Shown here one piece after another: positions 9,745-22,451 of a stretch of 43,540 bases of DNA. This DNA is from Utricularia gibba (lineage: Eukaryota; Streptophyta; Magnoliopsida; Lamiales; Lentibulariaceae), in NCBI GenBank assembly GCA_002189035.1, contig NEEC01000085.1, positions 1-43,540 on the forward strand, in the 5' to 3' direction. Position 1 is the stretch's first letter. The number at the start of each line of letters is the position of its first letter. The translations under genes were made by a program, and so were the position numbers. The notes beneath the pieces were generated by a model that was not told the DNA's origin, ran no database searches, and saw nothing but the letters and a program-made list of their open reading frames with translations.

Positions 9745-10999
9745 GGCAAGCTGTTGCTTGAAAAACCATTTAGGCAGCCGCCGAAAACCCATCGTTGATA
9801 AATGCATCACTTATTTTCCGGGCTACAACTGACTATTGGCCTGAGCCCGACCCGACCTCTGGCCCAATCCCGAAACCCTCCGAGGGCGCCTTCTCAAATA
9901 TATAGCAGAGTGTTGAGAAAACCCATTGGGGTTCTCATGACATCCTAACTACATCAAATGCGTTACGATTTTCGTCGAGTGCGACCCGATTGGGCTTAGT
10001 AGCCAGACCGAATCTCGGGCCGGACAAAGCTCCCAACGACAGCACCCGACTTTAAATGGCAAGCTATTGCTTGACAAACCATGTGGGCAGCCGCCGACAA
10101 CCCAACGTTAATAAATGCATCACTTCTTTTGCCGGGCTACAGCTGACTTTGGGCTCAAGCCCGACCCGAATCCGGCCCGATCTCGGTGACCCACAAAAGC
10201 GCCTTGTCAAGTGTAAAGCATGCTGTTGAAAAAACCATTTGGGGTGGTCATGAGATCCTAACTTCAATAAAGGCATCACGATTTACGTCGAATGGGATCG
10301 GATTGTGCTGTGAAGTCAGACCGATCCTTGGGTCCGGACGAAGTTCCCAACAACAGCACCCGCAAAAAAACGACAACTTTTCCTCGAAAAAAGCATGTAG
10401 GCAGCCGCCGAAAACCCAACGTTAATAAATGCATCACTTTTTTGGCCGGGCTACAAATGACTATGGGCCAGAGCGCGACTCGACCATTTGCTCGATACTA
10501 GTGCCAGCCTAGAGCGCCTCCTCAAATATAAATCAGGTTGTTGAGAAAACCATTTGGGGTGCTCATGACATCCTAACTTCAAAAAATGCATCACGATTTT
10601 CATCGAGTAGCACCCGATTGGGCTCAGGAGCCAGACCGAACCTTGGGCCCTTACAAAGCTGCCAACGACAGCACCCGCCTTAAAATGGCAAGCTATTGCT
10701 TGAAAAACCATTCAGGCAGCCGCCGAAAACCCAACGTTGATAAATGCATCACTTATTTTCCGGGCTACAACTGACTATGGGCCATAGCCCGACCCGACCT
10801 CTGGCCCAATCCCGAAACCCCCCAAGAGCGCCTTCTGAAATATAAAGTAGAGTGTTGAGAAAACCCGTTGGGGTTCTCATGACATCCTAACTAAAGCAAA
10901 TGCATTACGATTTCGTCGAGTACGACCCGATTGGGCTTAGTAGCCAGACCGAATCTCGGGCCCTGACAAAGCTCCCAACTACAGCACCCACCTTAAAAC
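9745..10999 (+). repeat. HOR unit 8 (1255 bp)
   Basis: A 9745, B 10058, C about 10372, D 10687. States s1 C, s2 A, s3 T, s4 C6. Confidence 0.95.
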
Positions 11000-12253
11000 G
11001 GCAAGCTGTTGCTTGAAAAACCATTTAGGCAGCCGCCGAAAACCCATCGTTGATAAATGCATCACTTATTTTCCGGGCTACAACTGACTATTGGCCTGAG
11101 CCCGACCCGACCTCTGGCCCAATCCCGAAACCCTCCGAGGGCGCCTTCTCAAATATATAGCAGAGTGTTGAGAAAACCCATTGGGGTTCTCATGACATCC
11201 TAACTACATCAAATGCGTTACGATTTTCGTCGAGTGCGACCCGATTGGGCTTAGTAGCCAGACCGAATCTCGGGCCGGACAAAGCTCCCAACGACAGCAC
11301 CCGACTTTAAATGGCAAGCTATTGCTTGACAAACCATGTGGGCAGCCGCCGACAACCCAACGTTAATAAATGCATCACTTCTTTTGCCGGGCTACAGCTG
11401 ACTTTGGGCTCAAGCCCGACCCGAATCCGGCCCGATCTCGGTGACCCACAAAAGCGCCTTGTCAAGTGTAAAGCATGCTGTTGAAAAAACCATTTGGGGT
11501 GGTCATGAGATCCTAACTTCAATAAAGGCATCACGATTTACGTCGAATGGGATCGGATTGTGCTGTGAAGTCAGACCGATCCTTGGGTCCGGACGAAGTT
11601 CCCAACAACAGCACCCGCAAAAAAACGACAACTTTTCCTCGAAAAAAGCATGTAGGCAGCCGCCGAAAACCCAACGTTAATAAATGCATCACTTTTTTGG
11701 CCGGGCTACAAATGACTATGGGCCAGAGCGCGACTCGACCATTTGCTCGATACTAGTGCCAGCCTAGAGCGCCTCCTCAAATATAAATCAGGTTGTTGAG
11801 AAAACCATTTGGGGTGCTCATGACATCCTAACTTCAAAAAATGCATCACGATTTTCATCGAGTAGCACCCGATTGGGCTCAGGAGCCAGACCGAACCTTG
11901 GGCCCTTACAAAGCTGCCAACGACAGCACCCGCCTTAAAATGGCAAGCTATTGCTTGAAAAACCATTCAGGCAGCCGCCGAAAACCCAACGTTGATAAAT
12001 GCATCACTTATTTTCCGGGCTACAACTGACTATGGGCCATAGCCCGACCCGACCTCTGGCCCAATCCCGAAACCCCCAAGAGCGCCTTCTGAAATATAAA
12101 GTAGAGTGTTGAGAAAACCCGTTGGGGTTCTCATGACATCCTAACTAAAGCAAATGCATTACGATTTCGTCGAGTACGACCCGATTGGGCTTAGTAGCCA
12201 GACCGAATCTCGGGCCCTGACAAAGCTCCCAACTACAGCACCCACCTTAAAAC
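11000..12253 (+). repeat. HOR unit 9 (1254 bp)
   Basis: A 11000, B 11313, C about 11627, D 11942. States s1 C, s2 A, s3 T, s4 C5. Confidence 0.95.
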
Positions 12254-13507
12254 GGCAAGCTGTTGCTTGAAAAACCATTTAGGCAGCCGCCGAAAACCCA
12301 TCGTTGATAAATGCATCACTTATTTTCCGGGCTACAACTGACTATTGGCCTGAGCCCGACCCGACCTCTGGCCCAATCCCGAAACCCTCCGAGGGCGCCT
12401 TCTCAAATATATAGCAGAGTGTTGAGAAAACCCATTGGGGTTCTCATGACATCCTAACTACATCAAATGCGTTACGATTTTCGTCGAGTGCGACCCGATT
12501 GGGCTTAGTAGCCAGACCGAATCTCGGGCCGGACAAAGCTCCCAACGACAGCACCCGACTTTAAATGGCAAGCTATTGCTTGACAAACCATGTGGGCAGC
12601 CGCCGACAACCCAACGTTAATAAATGCATCACTTCTTTTGCCGGGCTACAGCTGACTTTGGGCTCAAGCCCGACCCGAATCCGGCCCGATCTCGGTGACC
12701 CACAAAAGCGCCTTGTCAAGTGTAAAGCATGCTGTTGAAAAAACCATTTGGGGTGGTCATGAGATCCTAACTTCAATAAAGGCATCACGATTTCGTCGAA
12801 TGGGATCGGATTGTGCTGTGAAGTCAGACCGATCCTTGGGTCCGGACGAAGTTCCCAACAACAGCACCCGCAAAAAAACGACAACTTTTCCTCGAAAAAA
12901 GCATGTAGGCAGCCGCCGAAAACCCAACGTTAATAAATGCATCACTTTTTTGGCCGGGCTACAAATGACTATGGGCCAGAGCGCGACTCGACCATTTGCT
13001 CGATACTAGTGCCAGCCTAGAGCGCCTCCTCAAATATAAATCAGGTTGTTGAGAAAACCATTTGGGGTGCTCATGACATCCTAACTTCAAAAAATGCATC
13101 ACGATTTTCATCGAGTAGCACCCGATTGGGCTCAGGAGCCAGACCGAACCTTGGGCCCTTACAAAGCTGCCAACGACAGCACCCGCCTTAAAATGGCAAG
13201 CTATTGCTTGAAAAACCATTCAGGCAGCCGCCGAAAACCCAACGTTGATAAATGCATCACTTATTTTCCGGGCTACAACTGACTATGGGCCATAGCCCGA
13301 CCCGACCTCTGGCCCAATCCCGAAACCCCCCAAGAGCGCCTTCTGAAATATAAAGTAGAGTGTTGAGAAAACCCGTTGGGGTTCTCATGACATCCTAACT
13401 AAAGCAAATGCATTACGATTTCGTCGAGTACGACCCGATTGGGCTTAGTAGCCAGACCGAATCTCGGGCCCTGACAAAGCTCCCAACTACAGCACCCACC
13501 TTAAAAC
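12254..13507 (+). repeat. HOR unit 10 (1254 bp), s2 deletion
   Basis: A 12254, B 12567, C about 12880, D 13195. States s1 C, s2 deleted, s3 T, s4 C6. The lost base at s2 joins two forward frames, which is why a longer open frame (104 codons, 12695-13009) appears only in such copies. Confidence 0.95.
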
Positions 13508-14762
13508 GGCAAGCTGTTGCTTGAAAAACCATTTAGGCAGCCGCCGAAAACCCATCGTTGATAAATGCATCACTTATTTTCCGGGCTACAACTGACTATT
13601 GGCCTGAGCCCGACCCGACCTCTGGCCCAATCCCGAAACCCTCCGAGGGCGCCTTCTCAAATATATAGCAGAGTGTTGAGAAAACCCATTGGGGTTCTCA
13701 TGACATCCTAACTACATCAAATGCGTTACGATTTTCGTCGAGTGCGACCCGATTGGGCTTAGTAGCCAGACCGAATCTCGGGCCGGACAAAGCTCCCAAC
13801 GACAGCACCCGACTTTAAATGGCAAGCTATTGCTTGACAAACCATGTGGGCAGCCGCCGACAACCCAACGTTAATAAATGCATCACTTCTTTTGCCGGGC
13901 TACAGCTGACTTTGGGCTCAAGCCCGACCCGAATCCGGCCCGATCTCGGTGACCCACAAAAGCGCCTTGTCAAGTGTAAAGCATGCTGTTGAAAAAACCA
14001 TTTGGGGTGGTCATGAGATCCTAACTTCAATAAAGGCATCACGATTTACGTCGAATGGGATCGGATTGTGCTGTGAAGTCAGACCGATCCTTGGGTCCGG
14101 ACGAAGTTCCCAACAACAGCACCCGCAAAAAAACGACAACTTTTCCTCGAAAAAAGCATGTAGGCAGCCGCCGAAAACCCAACGTTAATAAATGCATCAC
14201 TTTTTTGGCCGGGCTACAAATGACTATGGGCCAGAGCGCGACTCGACCATTTGCTCGATACTAGTGCCAGCCTAGAGCGCCTCCTCAAATATAAATCAGG
14301 TTGTTGAGAAAACCATTTGGGGTGCTCATGACATCCTAACTTCAAAAAATGCATCACGATTTTCATCGAGTAGCACCCGATTGGGCTCAGGAGCCAGACC
14401 GAACCTTGGGCCCTTACAAAGCTGCCAACGACAGCACCCGCCTTAAAATGGCAAGCTATTGCTTGAAAAACCATTCAGGCAGCCGCCGAAAACCCAACGT
14501 TGATAAATGCATCACTTATTTTCCGGGCTACAACTGACTATGGGCCATAGCCCGACCCGACCTCTGGCCCAATCCCGAAACCCCCCAAGAGCGCCTTCTG
14601 AAATATAAAGTAGAGTGTTGAGAAAACCCGTTGGGGTTCTCATGACATCCTAACTAAAGCAAATGCATTACGATTTCGTCGAGTACGACCCGATTGGGCT
14701 TAGTAGCCAGACCGAATCTCGGGCCCTGACAAAGCTCCCAACTACAGCACCCACCTTAAAAC
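13508..14762 (+). repeat. HOR unit 11 (1255 bp)
   Basis: A 13508, B 13821, C about 14135, D 14450. States s1 C, s2 A, s3 T, s4 C6. Confidence 0.95.
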
Positions 14763-16017
14763 GGCAAGCTGTTGCTTGAAAAACCATTTAGGCAGCCGCC
14801 GAAAACCCATCGTTGATAAATGCATCACTTATTTTCCGGGCTACAACTGACTATTGGCCTGAGCCCGACCCGACCTCTGGCCCAATCCCGAAACCCTCCG
14901 AGGGCGCCTTCTCAAATATATAGCAGAGTGTTGAGAAAACCCATTGGGGTTCTCATGACATCCTAACTACATCAAATGCGTTACGATTTTCGTCGAGTGC
15001 GACCCGATTGGGCTTAGTAGCCAGACCGAATCTCGGGCCGGACAAAGCTCCCAACGACAGCACCCGACTTTAAATGGCAAGCTATTGCTTGACAAACCAT
15101 GTGGGCAGCCGCCGACAACCCAACGTTAATAAATGCATCACTTCTTTTGCCGGGCTACAGCTGACTTTGGGCTCAAGCCCGACCCGAATCCGGCCCGATC
15201 TCGGTGACCCACAAAAGCGCCTTGTCAAGTGTAAAGCATGCTGTTGAAAAAACCATTTGGGGTGGTCATGAGATCCTAACTTCAATAAAGGCATCACGAT
15301 TTTCGTCGAATGGGATCGGATTGTGCTGTGAAGTCAGACCGATCCTTGGGTCCGGACGAAGTTCCCAACAACAGCACCCGCAAAAAAACGACAACTTTTC
15401 CTCGAAAAAAGCATGTAGGCAGCCGCCGAAAACCCAACGTTAATAAATGCATCACTTTTTTGGCCGGGCTACAAATGACTATGGGCCAGAGCGCGACTCG
15501 ACCATTTGCTCGATACTAGTGCCAGCCTAGAGCGCCTCCTCAAATATAAATCAGGTTGTTGAGAAAACCATTTGGGGTGCTCATGACATCCTAACTTCAA
15601 AAAATGCATCACGATTTTCATCGAGTAGCACCCGATTGGGCTCAGGAGCCAGACCGAACCTTGGGCCCTTACAAAGCTGCCAACGACAGCACCCGCCTTA
15701 AAATGGCAAGCTATTGCTTGAAAAACCATTCAGGCAGCCGCCGAAAACCCAACGTTGATAAATGCATCACTTATTTTCCGGGCTACAACTGACTATGGGC
15801 CATAGCCCGACCCGACCTCTGGCCCAATCCCGAAACCCCCCAAGAGCGCCTTCTGAAATATAAAGTAGAGTGTTGAGAAAACCCGTTGGGGTTCTCATGA
15901 CATCCTAACTAAAGCAAATGCATTACGATTTCGTCGAGTACGACCCGATTGGGCTTAGTAGCCAGACCGAATCTCGGGCCCTGACAAAGCTCCCAACTAC
16001 AGCACCCACCTTAAAAC
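14763..16017 (+). repeat. HOR unit 12 (1255 bp), first s2 = T copy
   Basis: A 14763, B 15076, C about 15390, D 15705. States s1 C, s2 T, s3 T, s4 C6. It lies between two s2 = A copies, so the s2 variants are mixed here and do not form strict blocks. Confidence 0.95.
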
Positions 16018-17271
16018 GGCAAGCTGTTGCTTGAAAAACCATTTAGGCAGCCGCCGAAAACCCATCGTTGATAAATGCATCACTTATTTTCCGGGCTACA
16101 ACTGACTATTGGCCTGAGCCCGACCCGACCTCTGGCCCAATCCCGAAACCCTCCGAGGGCGCCTTCTCAAATATATAGCAGAGTGTTGAGAAAACCCATT
16201 GGGGTTCTCATGACATCCTAACTACATCAAATGCGTTACGATTTTCGTCGAGTGCGACCCGATTGGGCTTAGTAGCCAGACCGAATCTCGGGCCGGACAA
16301 AGCTCCCAACGACAGCACCCGACTTTAAATGGCAAGCTATTGCTTGACAAACCATGTGGGCAGCCGCCGACAACCCAACGTTAATAAATGCATCACTTCT
16401 TTTGCCGGGCTACAGCTGACTTTGGGCTCAAGCCCGACCCGAATCCGGCCCGATCTCGGTGACCCACAAAAGCGCCTTGTCAAGTGTAAAGCATGCTGTT
16501 GAAAAAACCATTTGGGGTGGTCATGAGATCCTAACTTCAATAAAGGCATCACGATTTACGTCGAATGGGATCGGATTGTGCTGTGAAGTCAGACCGATCC
16601 TTGGGTCCGGACGAAGTTCCCAACAACAGCACCCGCAAAAAAACGACAACTTTTCCTCGAAAAAAGCATGTAGGCAGCCGCCGAAAACCCAACGTTAATA
16701 AATGCATCACTTTTTTGGCCGGGCTACAAATGACTATGGGCCAGAGCGCGACTCGACCATTTGCTCGATACTAGTGCCAGCCTAGAGCGCCTCCTCAAAT
16801 ATAAATCAGGTTGTTGAGAAAACCATTTGGGGTGCTCATGACATCCTAACTTCAAAAAATGCATCACGATTTTCATCGAGTAGCACCCGATTGGGCTCAG
16901 GAGCCAGACCGAACCTTGGGCCCTTACAAAGCTGCCAACGACAGCACCCGCCTTAAAATGGCAAGCTATTGCTTGAAAAACCATTCAGGCAGCCGCCGAA
17001 AACCCAACGTTGATAAATGCATCACTTATTTTCCGGGCTACAACTGACTATGGGCCATAGCCCGACCCGACCTCTGGCCCAATCCCGAAACCCCCAAGAG
17101 CGCCTTCTGAAATATAAAGTAGAGTGTTGAGAAAACCCGTTGGGGTTCTCATGACATCCTAACTAAAGCAAATGCATTACGATTTCGTCGAGTACGACCC
17201 GATTGGGCTTAGTAGCCAGACCGAATCTCGGGCCCTGACAAAGCTCCCAACTACAGCACCCACCTTAAAAC
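16018..17271 (+). repeat. HOR unit 13 (1254 bp)
   Basis: A 16018, B 16331, C about 16645, D 16960. States s1 C, s2 A, s3 T, s4 C5. Confidence 0.95.
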
Positions 17272-18508
17272 GGCAAGCTGTTGCTTGAAAAACCATTTAG
17301 GCAGCCGCCGAAAACCCATCGTTGATAAATGCATCACTTATTTTCCGGGCTACAACTGACTATTGGCCTGAGCCCGACCCGACCTCTGGCCCAATCCCGA
17401 AACCCTCCGAGGGCGCCTTCTCAAATATATAGCAGAGTGTTGAGAAAACCCATTGGGGTTCTCATGACATCCTAACTACATCAAATGCGTTACGATTTTC
17501 GTCGAGTGCGACCCGATTGGGCTTAGTAGCCAGACCGAATCTCGGGCCGGACAAAGCTCCCAACTTTAAATGGCAGGCTTGAATTTTGCCAAACCGTGAA
17601 CCGCCGACCGACAATAACGTTAATAAATGCATCACTTCTCGCCGGGCTACAGCTGACTTTGGGCTCAAGCCCGACCCGAATCCGGCCCGATCTCGGTGAC
17701 CCACAAAAGCGCCTTGTCAAGTGTAAAGCATGCTGTTGAAAAAACCATTTGGGGTGGTCATGAGATCCTAACTTCAATAAAGGCATCACGATTTTCGTCG
17801 AATGGGATCGGATTGTGCTGTGAAGTCAGACCGATCCTTGGGTCCGGACGAAGTTCCCAACAACAGCACCCGCAAAAAAACGACAACTTTTCCTCGAAAA
17901 AAGCATGTAGGCAGCCGCCGAAAACCCAACGTTAATAAATGCATCACTTTTTTGGCCGGGCTACAAATGACTATGGGCCAGAGCGCGACTCGACCATTTG
18001 CTCGATACTAGTGCCAGCCTAGAGCGCCTCCTCAAATATAAATCAGGTTGTTGAGAAAACCATTTGGGGTGCTCATGACATCCTAACTTCAAAAAATGCA
18101 TCACGATTTTCATCGAGTAGCACCCGATTGGGCTCAGGAGCCAGACCGAACCTTGGGCCCTTACAAAGCTGCCAACGACAGCACCCGCCTTAAAATGGCA
18201 AGCTATTGCTTGAAAAACCATTCAGGCAGCCGCCGAAAACCCAACGTTGATAAATGCATCACTTATTTTCCGGGCTACAACTGACTATGGGCCATAGCCC
18301 GACCCGACCTCTGGCCCAATCCCGAAACCCCCAAGAGCGCCTTCTGAAATATAAAGTAGAGTGTTGAGAAAACCCGTTGGGGTTCTCATGACATCCTAAC
18401 TAAAGCAAATGCATTACGATTTCGTCGAGTACGACCCGATTGGGCTTAGTAGCCAGACCGAATCTCGGGCCCTGACAAAGCTCCCAACTACAGCACCCAC
18501 CTTAAAAC
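17272..18508 (+). repeat. HOR unit 14 (1237 bp), damaged A/B junction
   Basis: A 17272-17571 (13 bases lost before ctttaaatgg), B 17572-17881 with a scrambled 5' end, C 17882, D 18197. States s1 unreadable, s2 T, s3 T, s4 C5. The 13-base loss is shared with unit 15. Confidence 0.93.
17562..17642 (+). repeat. Scrambled start of monomer B in unit 14
   Basis: The normal ggcaagctattgcttgacaaaccatg is replaced by ggcaggcttgaattttgccaa-type sequence with only short matches. The cagccgccgacaacccaacg block becomes gaaccgccgaccgacaataacg, and cttcttttgccggg becomes cttctcgccggg. Order is kept but several small insertions and deletions cluster within 80 bases. A natural microhomology repair patch and an assembly consensus error both fit. 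Confidence 0.8.
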
Positions 18509-19749
18509 GGCAAGCTGTTGCTTGAAAAACCATTTAGGCAGCCGCCGAAAACCCATCGTTGATAAATGCATCACTTATTTTCCGGGCTACAACTGACTAT
18601 TGGCCTGAGCCCGACCCGACCTCTGGCCCAATCCCGAAACCCTCCGAGGGCGCCTTCTCAAATATATAGCAGAGTGTTGAGAAAACCCATTGGGGTTCTC
18701 ATGACATCCTAACTACATCAAATGCGTTACGATTTTCGTCGAGTGCGACCCGATTGGGCTTAGTAGCCAGACCGAATCTCGGGCCGGACAAAGCTCCCAA
18801 CTTTAAATGGCAAGCTATTGCTTGACAAACCATGTGGGCAGCCGCCGACAACCCAACGTTAATAAATGCATCACTTCTTTTGCCGGGCTACAGCTGACTT
18901 TGGGCTCAAGCCCGACCCGAATCCGGCCCGATCTCGGTGACCCACAAAAGCGCCTTGTCAAGTGTAAAGCATGCTGTTGAAAAAACCATTTGGGGTGGTC
19001 ATGAGATCCTAACTTCAATAAAGGCATCACGATTTTCGTCGAATGGGATCGGATTGTGCTGTGAAGTCAGACCGATCCTTGGGTCCGGACGAAGTTCCCA
19101 ACAACAGCACCCGCAAAAAAACGACAACTTTTCCTCGAAAAAAGCATGTAGGCAGCCGCCGAAAACCCAACGTTAATAAATGCATCACTTTTTTGGCCGG
19201 GCTACAAATGACTATGGGCCAGAGCGCGACTCGACCATTTGCTCGATACTAGTGCCAGCCTAGAGCGCCTCCTCAAATATAAATCAGGTTGTTGAGAAAA
19301 CCATTTGGGGTGCTCATGACATCCTAACTTCAAAAAATGCATCACGATTTTCATCGAGTAGCACCCGATTGGGCTCAGGAGCCAGACCGAACCTTGGGCC
19401 CTTACAAAGCTGCCAACGACAGCACCCGCCTTAAAATGGCAAGCTATTGCTTGAAAAACCATTCAGGCAGCCGCCGAAAACCCAACGTTGATAAATGCAT
19501 CACTTATTTTCCGGGCTACAACTGACTATGGGCCATAGCCCGACCCGACCTCTGGCCCAATCCCGAAACCCCCAAGAGCGCCTTCTGAAATATAAAGTAG
19601 AGTGTTGAGAAAACCCGTTGGGGTTCTCATGACATCCTAACTAAAGCAAATGCATTACGATTTCGTCGAGTACGACCCGATTGGGCTTAGTAGCCAGACC
19701 GAATCTCGGGCCCTGACAAAGCTCCCAACTACAGCACCCACCTTAAAAC
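18509..19749 (+). repeat. HOR unit 15 (1241 bp), shares 13-base deletion with unit 14
   Basis: A 18509-18808, B 18809, C 19123, D 19438. States s1 C, s2 T, s3 T, s4 C5. Near 18796 caacgacagcacccgacttt is reduced to caacttt, as in unit 14, but the rest of B is intact. Confidence 0.94.
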
Positions 19750-21196
19750 GGCAAGCTGTTGCTTGAAAAACCATTTAGGCAGCCGCCGAAAACCCATCGT
19801 TGATAAATGCATCACTTATTTTCCGGGCTACAACTGACTATTGGCCTGAGCCCGACCCGACCTCTGGCCCAATCCCGAAACCCTCCGAGGGCGCCTTCTC
19901 AAATATATAGCAGAGTGTTGAGAAAACCCATTGGGGTTCTCATGACATCCTAACTACATCAAATGCGTTACGATTTTCGTCGAGTGCGACCCGATTGGGC
20001 TTAGTAGCCAGACCGAATCTCGGGCCGGACAAAGCTCCCAACGACAGCACCCGACTTTAAATGGCAAGCTATTGCTTGACAAACCATGTGGGGGTGGGCC
20101 GGCAACGTTAATAACGTCCCCGTTGACAAATCTTTTGCCCGGGCTCACAGCACGAATGGGCTCTTTTCTCACGCCCGGTGAATTAAAGAAAACCTTTCAA
20201 AAAGGCATATAGCATCACTTAACTGACTAAAAAATCCCGAAAAAGGCGATGAGACGAATGCGGATCTTCCAGATGTTGTGAAATGTTTGGTTCTCGTGGG
20301 GCAGTGTGAAGTGAACGTTAATAAATCAGAAGTTCATGTACAACAGCAGCCCGCCGAAAAAAAACACTATGGCATCAAAAGTTGTCCGGCATGACTATGT
20401 GGCAACGTTAATAAATGCGCCTTGGAAGTGTATGGTGCTAAAAAACCATTTGGGGTGGTCATGAGATCCTAACTTCAATAAAGCACGACGTCGAATGGGA
20501 TCGGATTGTGCTGTGAAGTCAGACCGCCTTGGGTCCGGACGAAGTTCCCAACAACAGCACCGCAAAAAAACGACAACTTTTCCTCGAAAAAGCATGTAGG
20601 CAGCCGCCGAAAACCCAACGTTAATAAATGCATCACTTTTTTGGCCGGGCTACAAATGACTATGGGCCAGAGCGCGACTCGACCATTTGCTCGATACTAG
20701 TGCCAGCTAGAGCGCCTCCTCAAATATAAATCAGGTTGTTGAGAAAACCATTTGGGGTGCTCATGACATCCTAACTTCAAAAAATGCATCACGATTTTCA
20801 TCGAGTAGCACCCGATTGGGCTCAGGAGCCAGACCGAACCTTGGGCCCTTACAAAGCTGCCAACGACAGCACCCGCCTTAAAATGGCAAGCTATTGCTTG
20901 AAAAACCATTCAGGCAGCCGCCGAAAACCCAACGTTGATAAATGCATCACTTATTTTCCGGGCTACAACTGACTATGGGCCATAGCCCGACCCGACCTCT
21001 GGCCCAATCCCGAAACCCCCCAAGAGCGCCTTCTGAAATAAAAGTAGAGTGTTGAGAAAACCCGTTGGGGTTCTCATGACATCCTAACTAAAGCAAATGC
21101 ATTACGATTTCGTCGAGTACGACCCGATTGGGCTTAGTAGCCAGACCGAATCTCGGGCCCTGACAAAGCTCCCAACTACAGCACCCACCTTAAAAC
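19750..21196 (+). repeat. HOR unit 16 (1447 bp), enlarged and degraded B
   Basis: A 19750-20062, B 20063-20571 (509 bp instead of 314), C 20572, D 20885. s4 is C6; D has one base less at aaataaaagtagag. s1 is C; s3 is deleted with a further base gone (accgccttgg). C also shows single-base losses (ctcgaaaaagc, gccagctag). Confidence 0.93.
20090..20450 (+). repeat. Degenerate segment inside B of unit 16
   Basis: About 360 bases that do not follow any monomer. Remnants are visible: aacgttaata at 20104, 20314 and 20404, catcacttaactgacta, cccgccgaaaa, and tgactatg. Between about 20240 and 20312 I see no clear match to the satellite at all. No open frame, inverted ends or target duplication that would indicate a mobile element was recognised. 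It could be a decayed piece of satellite, a filler insertion, or a badly resolved stretch of the assembly. Confidence 0.8.
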
Positions 21197-22451
21197 GGCA
21201 AGCTGTTGCTTGAAAAACCATTTAGGCAGCCGCCGAAAACCCATCGTTGATAAATGCATCACTTATTTTCCGGGCTACAACTGACTATTGGCCTGAGCCC
21301 GACCCGACCTCTGGCCCAATCCCGAAACCCTCCGAGGGCGCCTTCTCAAATATATAGCAGAGTGTTGAGAAAACCCATTGGGGTTCTCATGACATCCTAA
21401 CTACATCAAATGCGTTACGATTTTCGTCGAGTGCGACCCGATTGGGCTTAGTAGCCAGACCGAATCTCGGGCCGGACAAAGCTCCCAACGACAGCACCCG
21501 ACTTTAAATGGCAAGCTATTGCTTGACAAACCATGTGGGCAGCCGCCGACAACCCAACGTTAATAAATGCATCACTTCTTTTGCCGGGCTACAGCTGACT
21601 TTGGGCTCAAGCCCGACCCGAATCCGGCCCGATCTCGGTGACCCACAAAAGCGCCTTGTCAAGTGTAAAGCATGCTGTTGAAAAAACCATTTGGGGTGGT
21701 CATGAGATCCTAACTTCAATAAAGGCATCACGATTTTCGTCGAATGGGATCGGATTGTGCTGTGAAGTCAGACCGATCCTTGGGTCCGGACGAAGTTCCC
21801 AACAACAGCACCCGCAAAAAAACGACAACTTTTCCTCGAAAAAAGCATGTAGGCAGCCGCCGAAAACCCAACGTTAATAAATGCATCACTTTTTTGGCCG
21901 GGCTACAAATGACTATGGGCCAGAGCGCGACTCGACCATTTGCTCGATACTAGTGCCAGCCTAGAGCGCCTCCTCAAATATAAATCAGGTTGTTGAGAAA
22001 ACCATTTGGGGTGCTCATGACATCCTAACTTCAAAAAATGCATCACGATTTTCATCGAGTAGCACCCGATTGGGCTCAGGAGCCAGACCGAACCTTGGGC
22101 CCTTACAAAGCTGCCAACGACAGCACCCGCCTTAAAATGGCAAGCTATTGCTTGAAAAACCATTCAGGCAGCCGCCGAAAACCCAACGTTGATAAATGCA
22201 TCACTTATTTTCCGGGCTACAACTGACTATGGGCCATAGCCCGACCCGACCTCTGGCCCAATCCCGAAACCCCCCAAGAGCGCCTTCTGAAATATAAAGT
22301 AGAGTGTTGAGAAAACCCGTTGGGGTTCTCATGACATCCTAACTAAAGCAAATGCATTACGATTTCGTCGAGTACGACCCGATTGGGCTTAGTAGCCAGA
22401 CCGAATCTCGGGCCCTGACAAAGCTCCCAACTACAGCACCCACCTTAAAAC
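21197..22451 (+). repeat. HOR unit 17 (1255 bp)
   Basis: A 21197, B 21510, C about 21824, D 22139. States s1 C, s2 T, s3 T, s4 C6. An undamaged copy directly after the degenerate segment. Confidence 0.95.

Noticed and set aside
20090-20450. Transposon or retroelement insertion
   Set aside because: No terminal inverted or direct repeats, target-site duplication, coding frame or poly-A tail was seen, and satellite motifs persist inside the segment.
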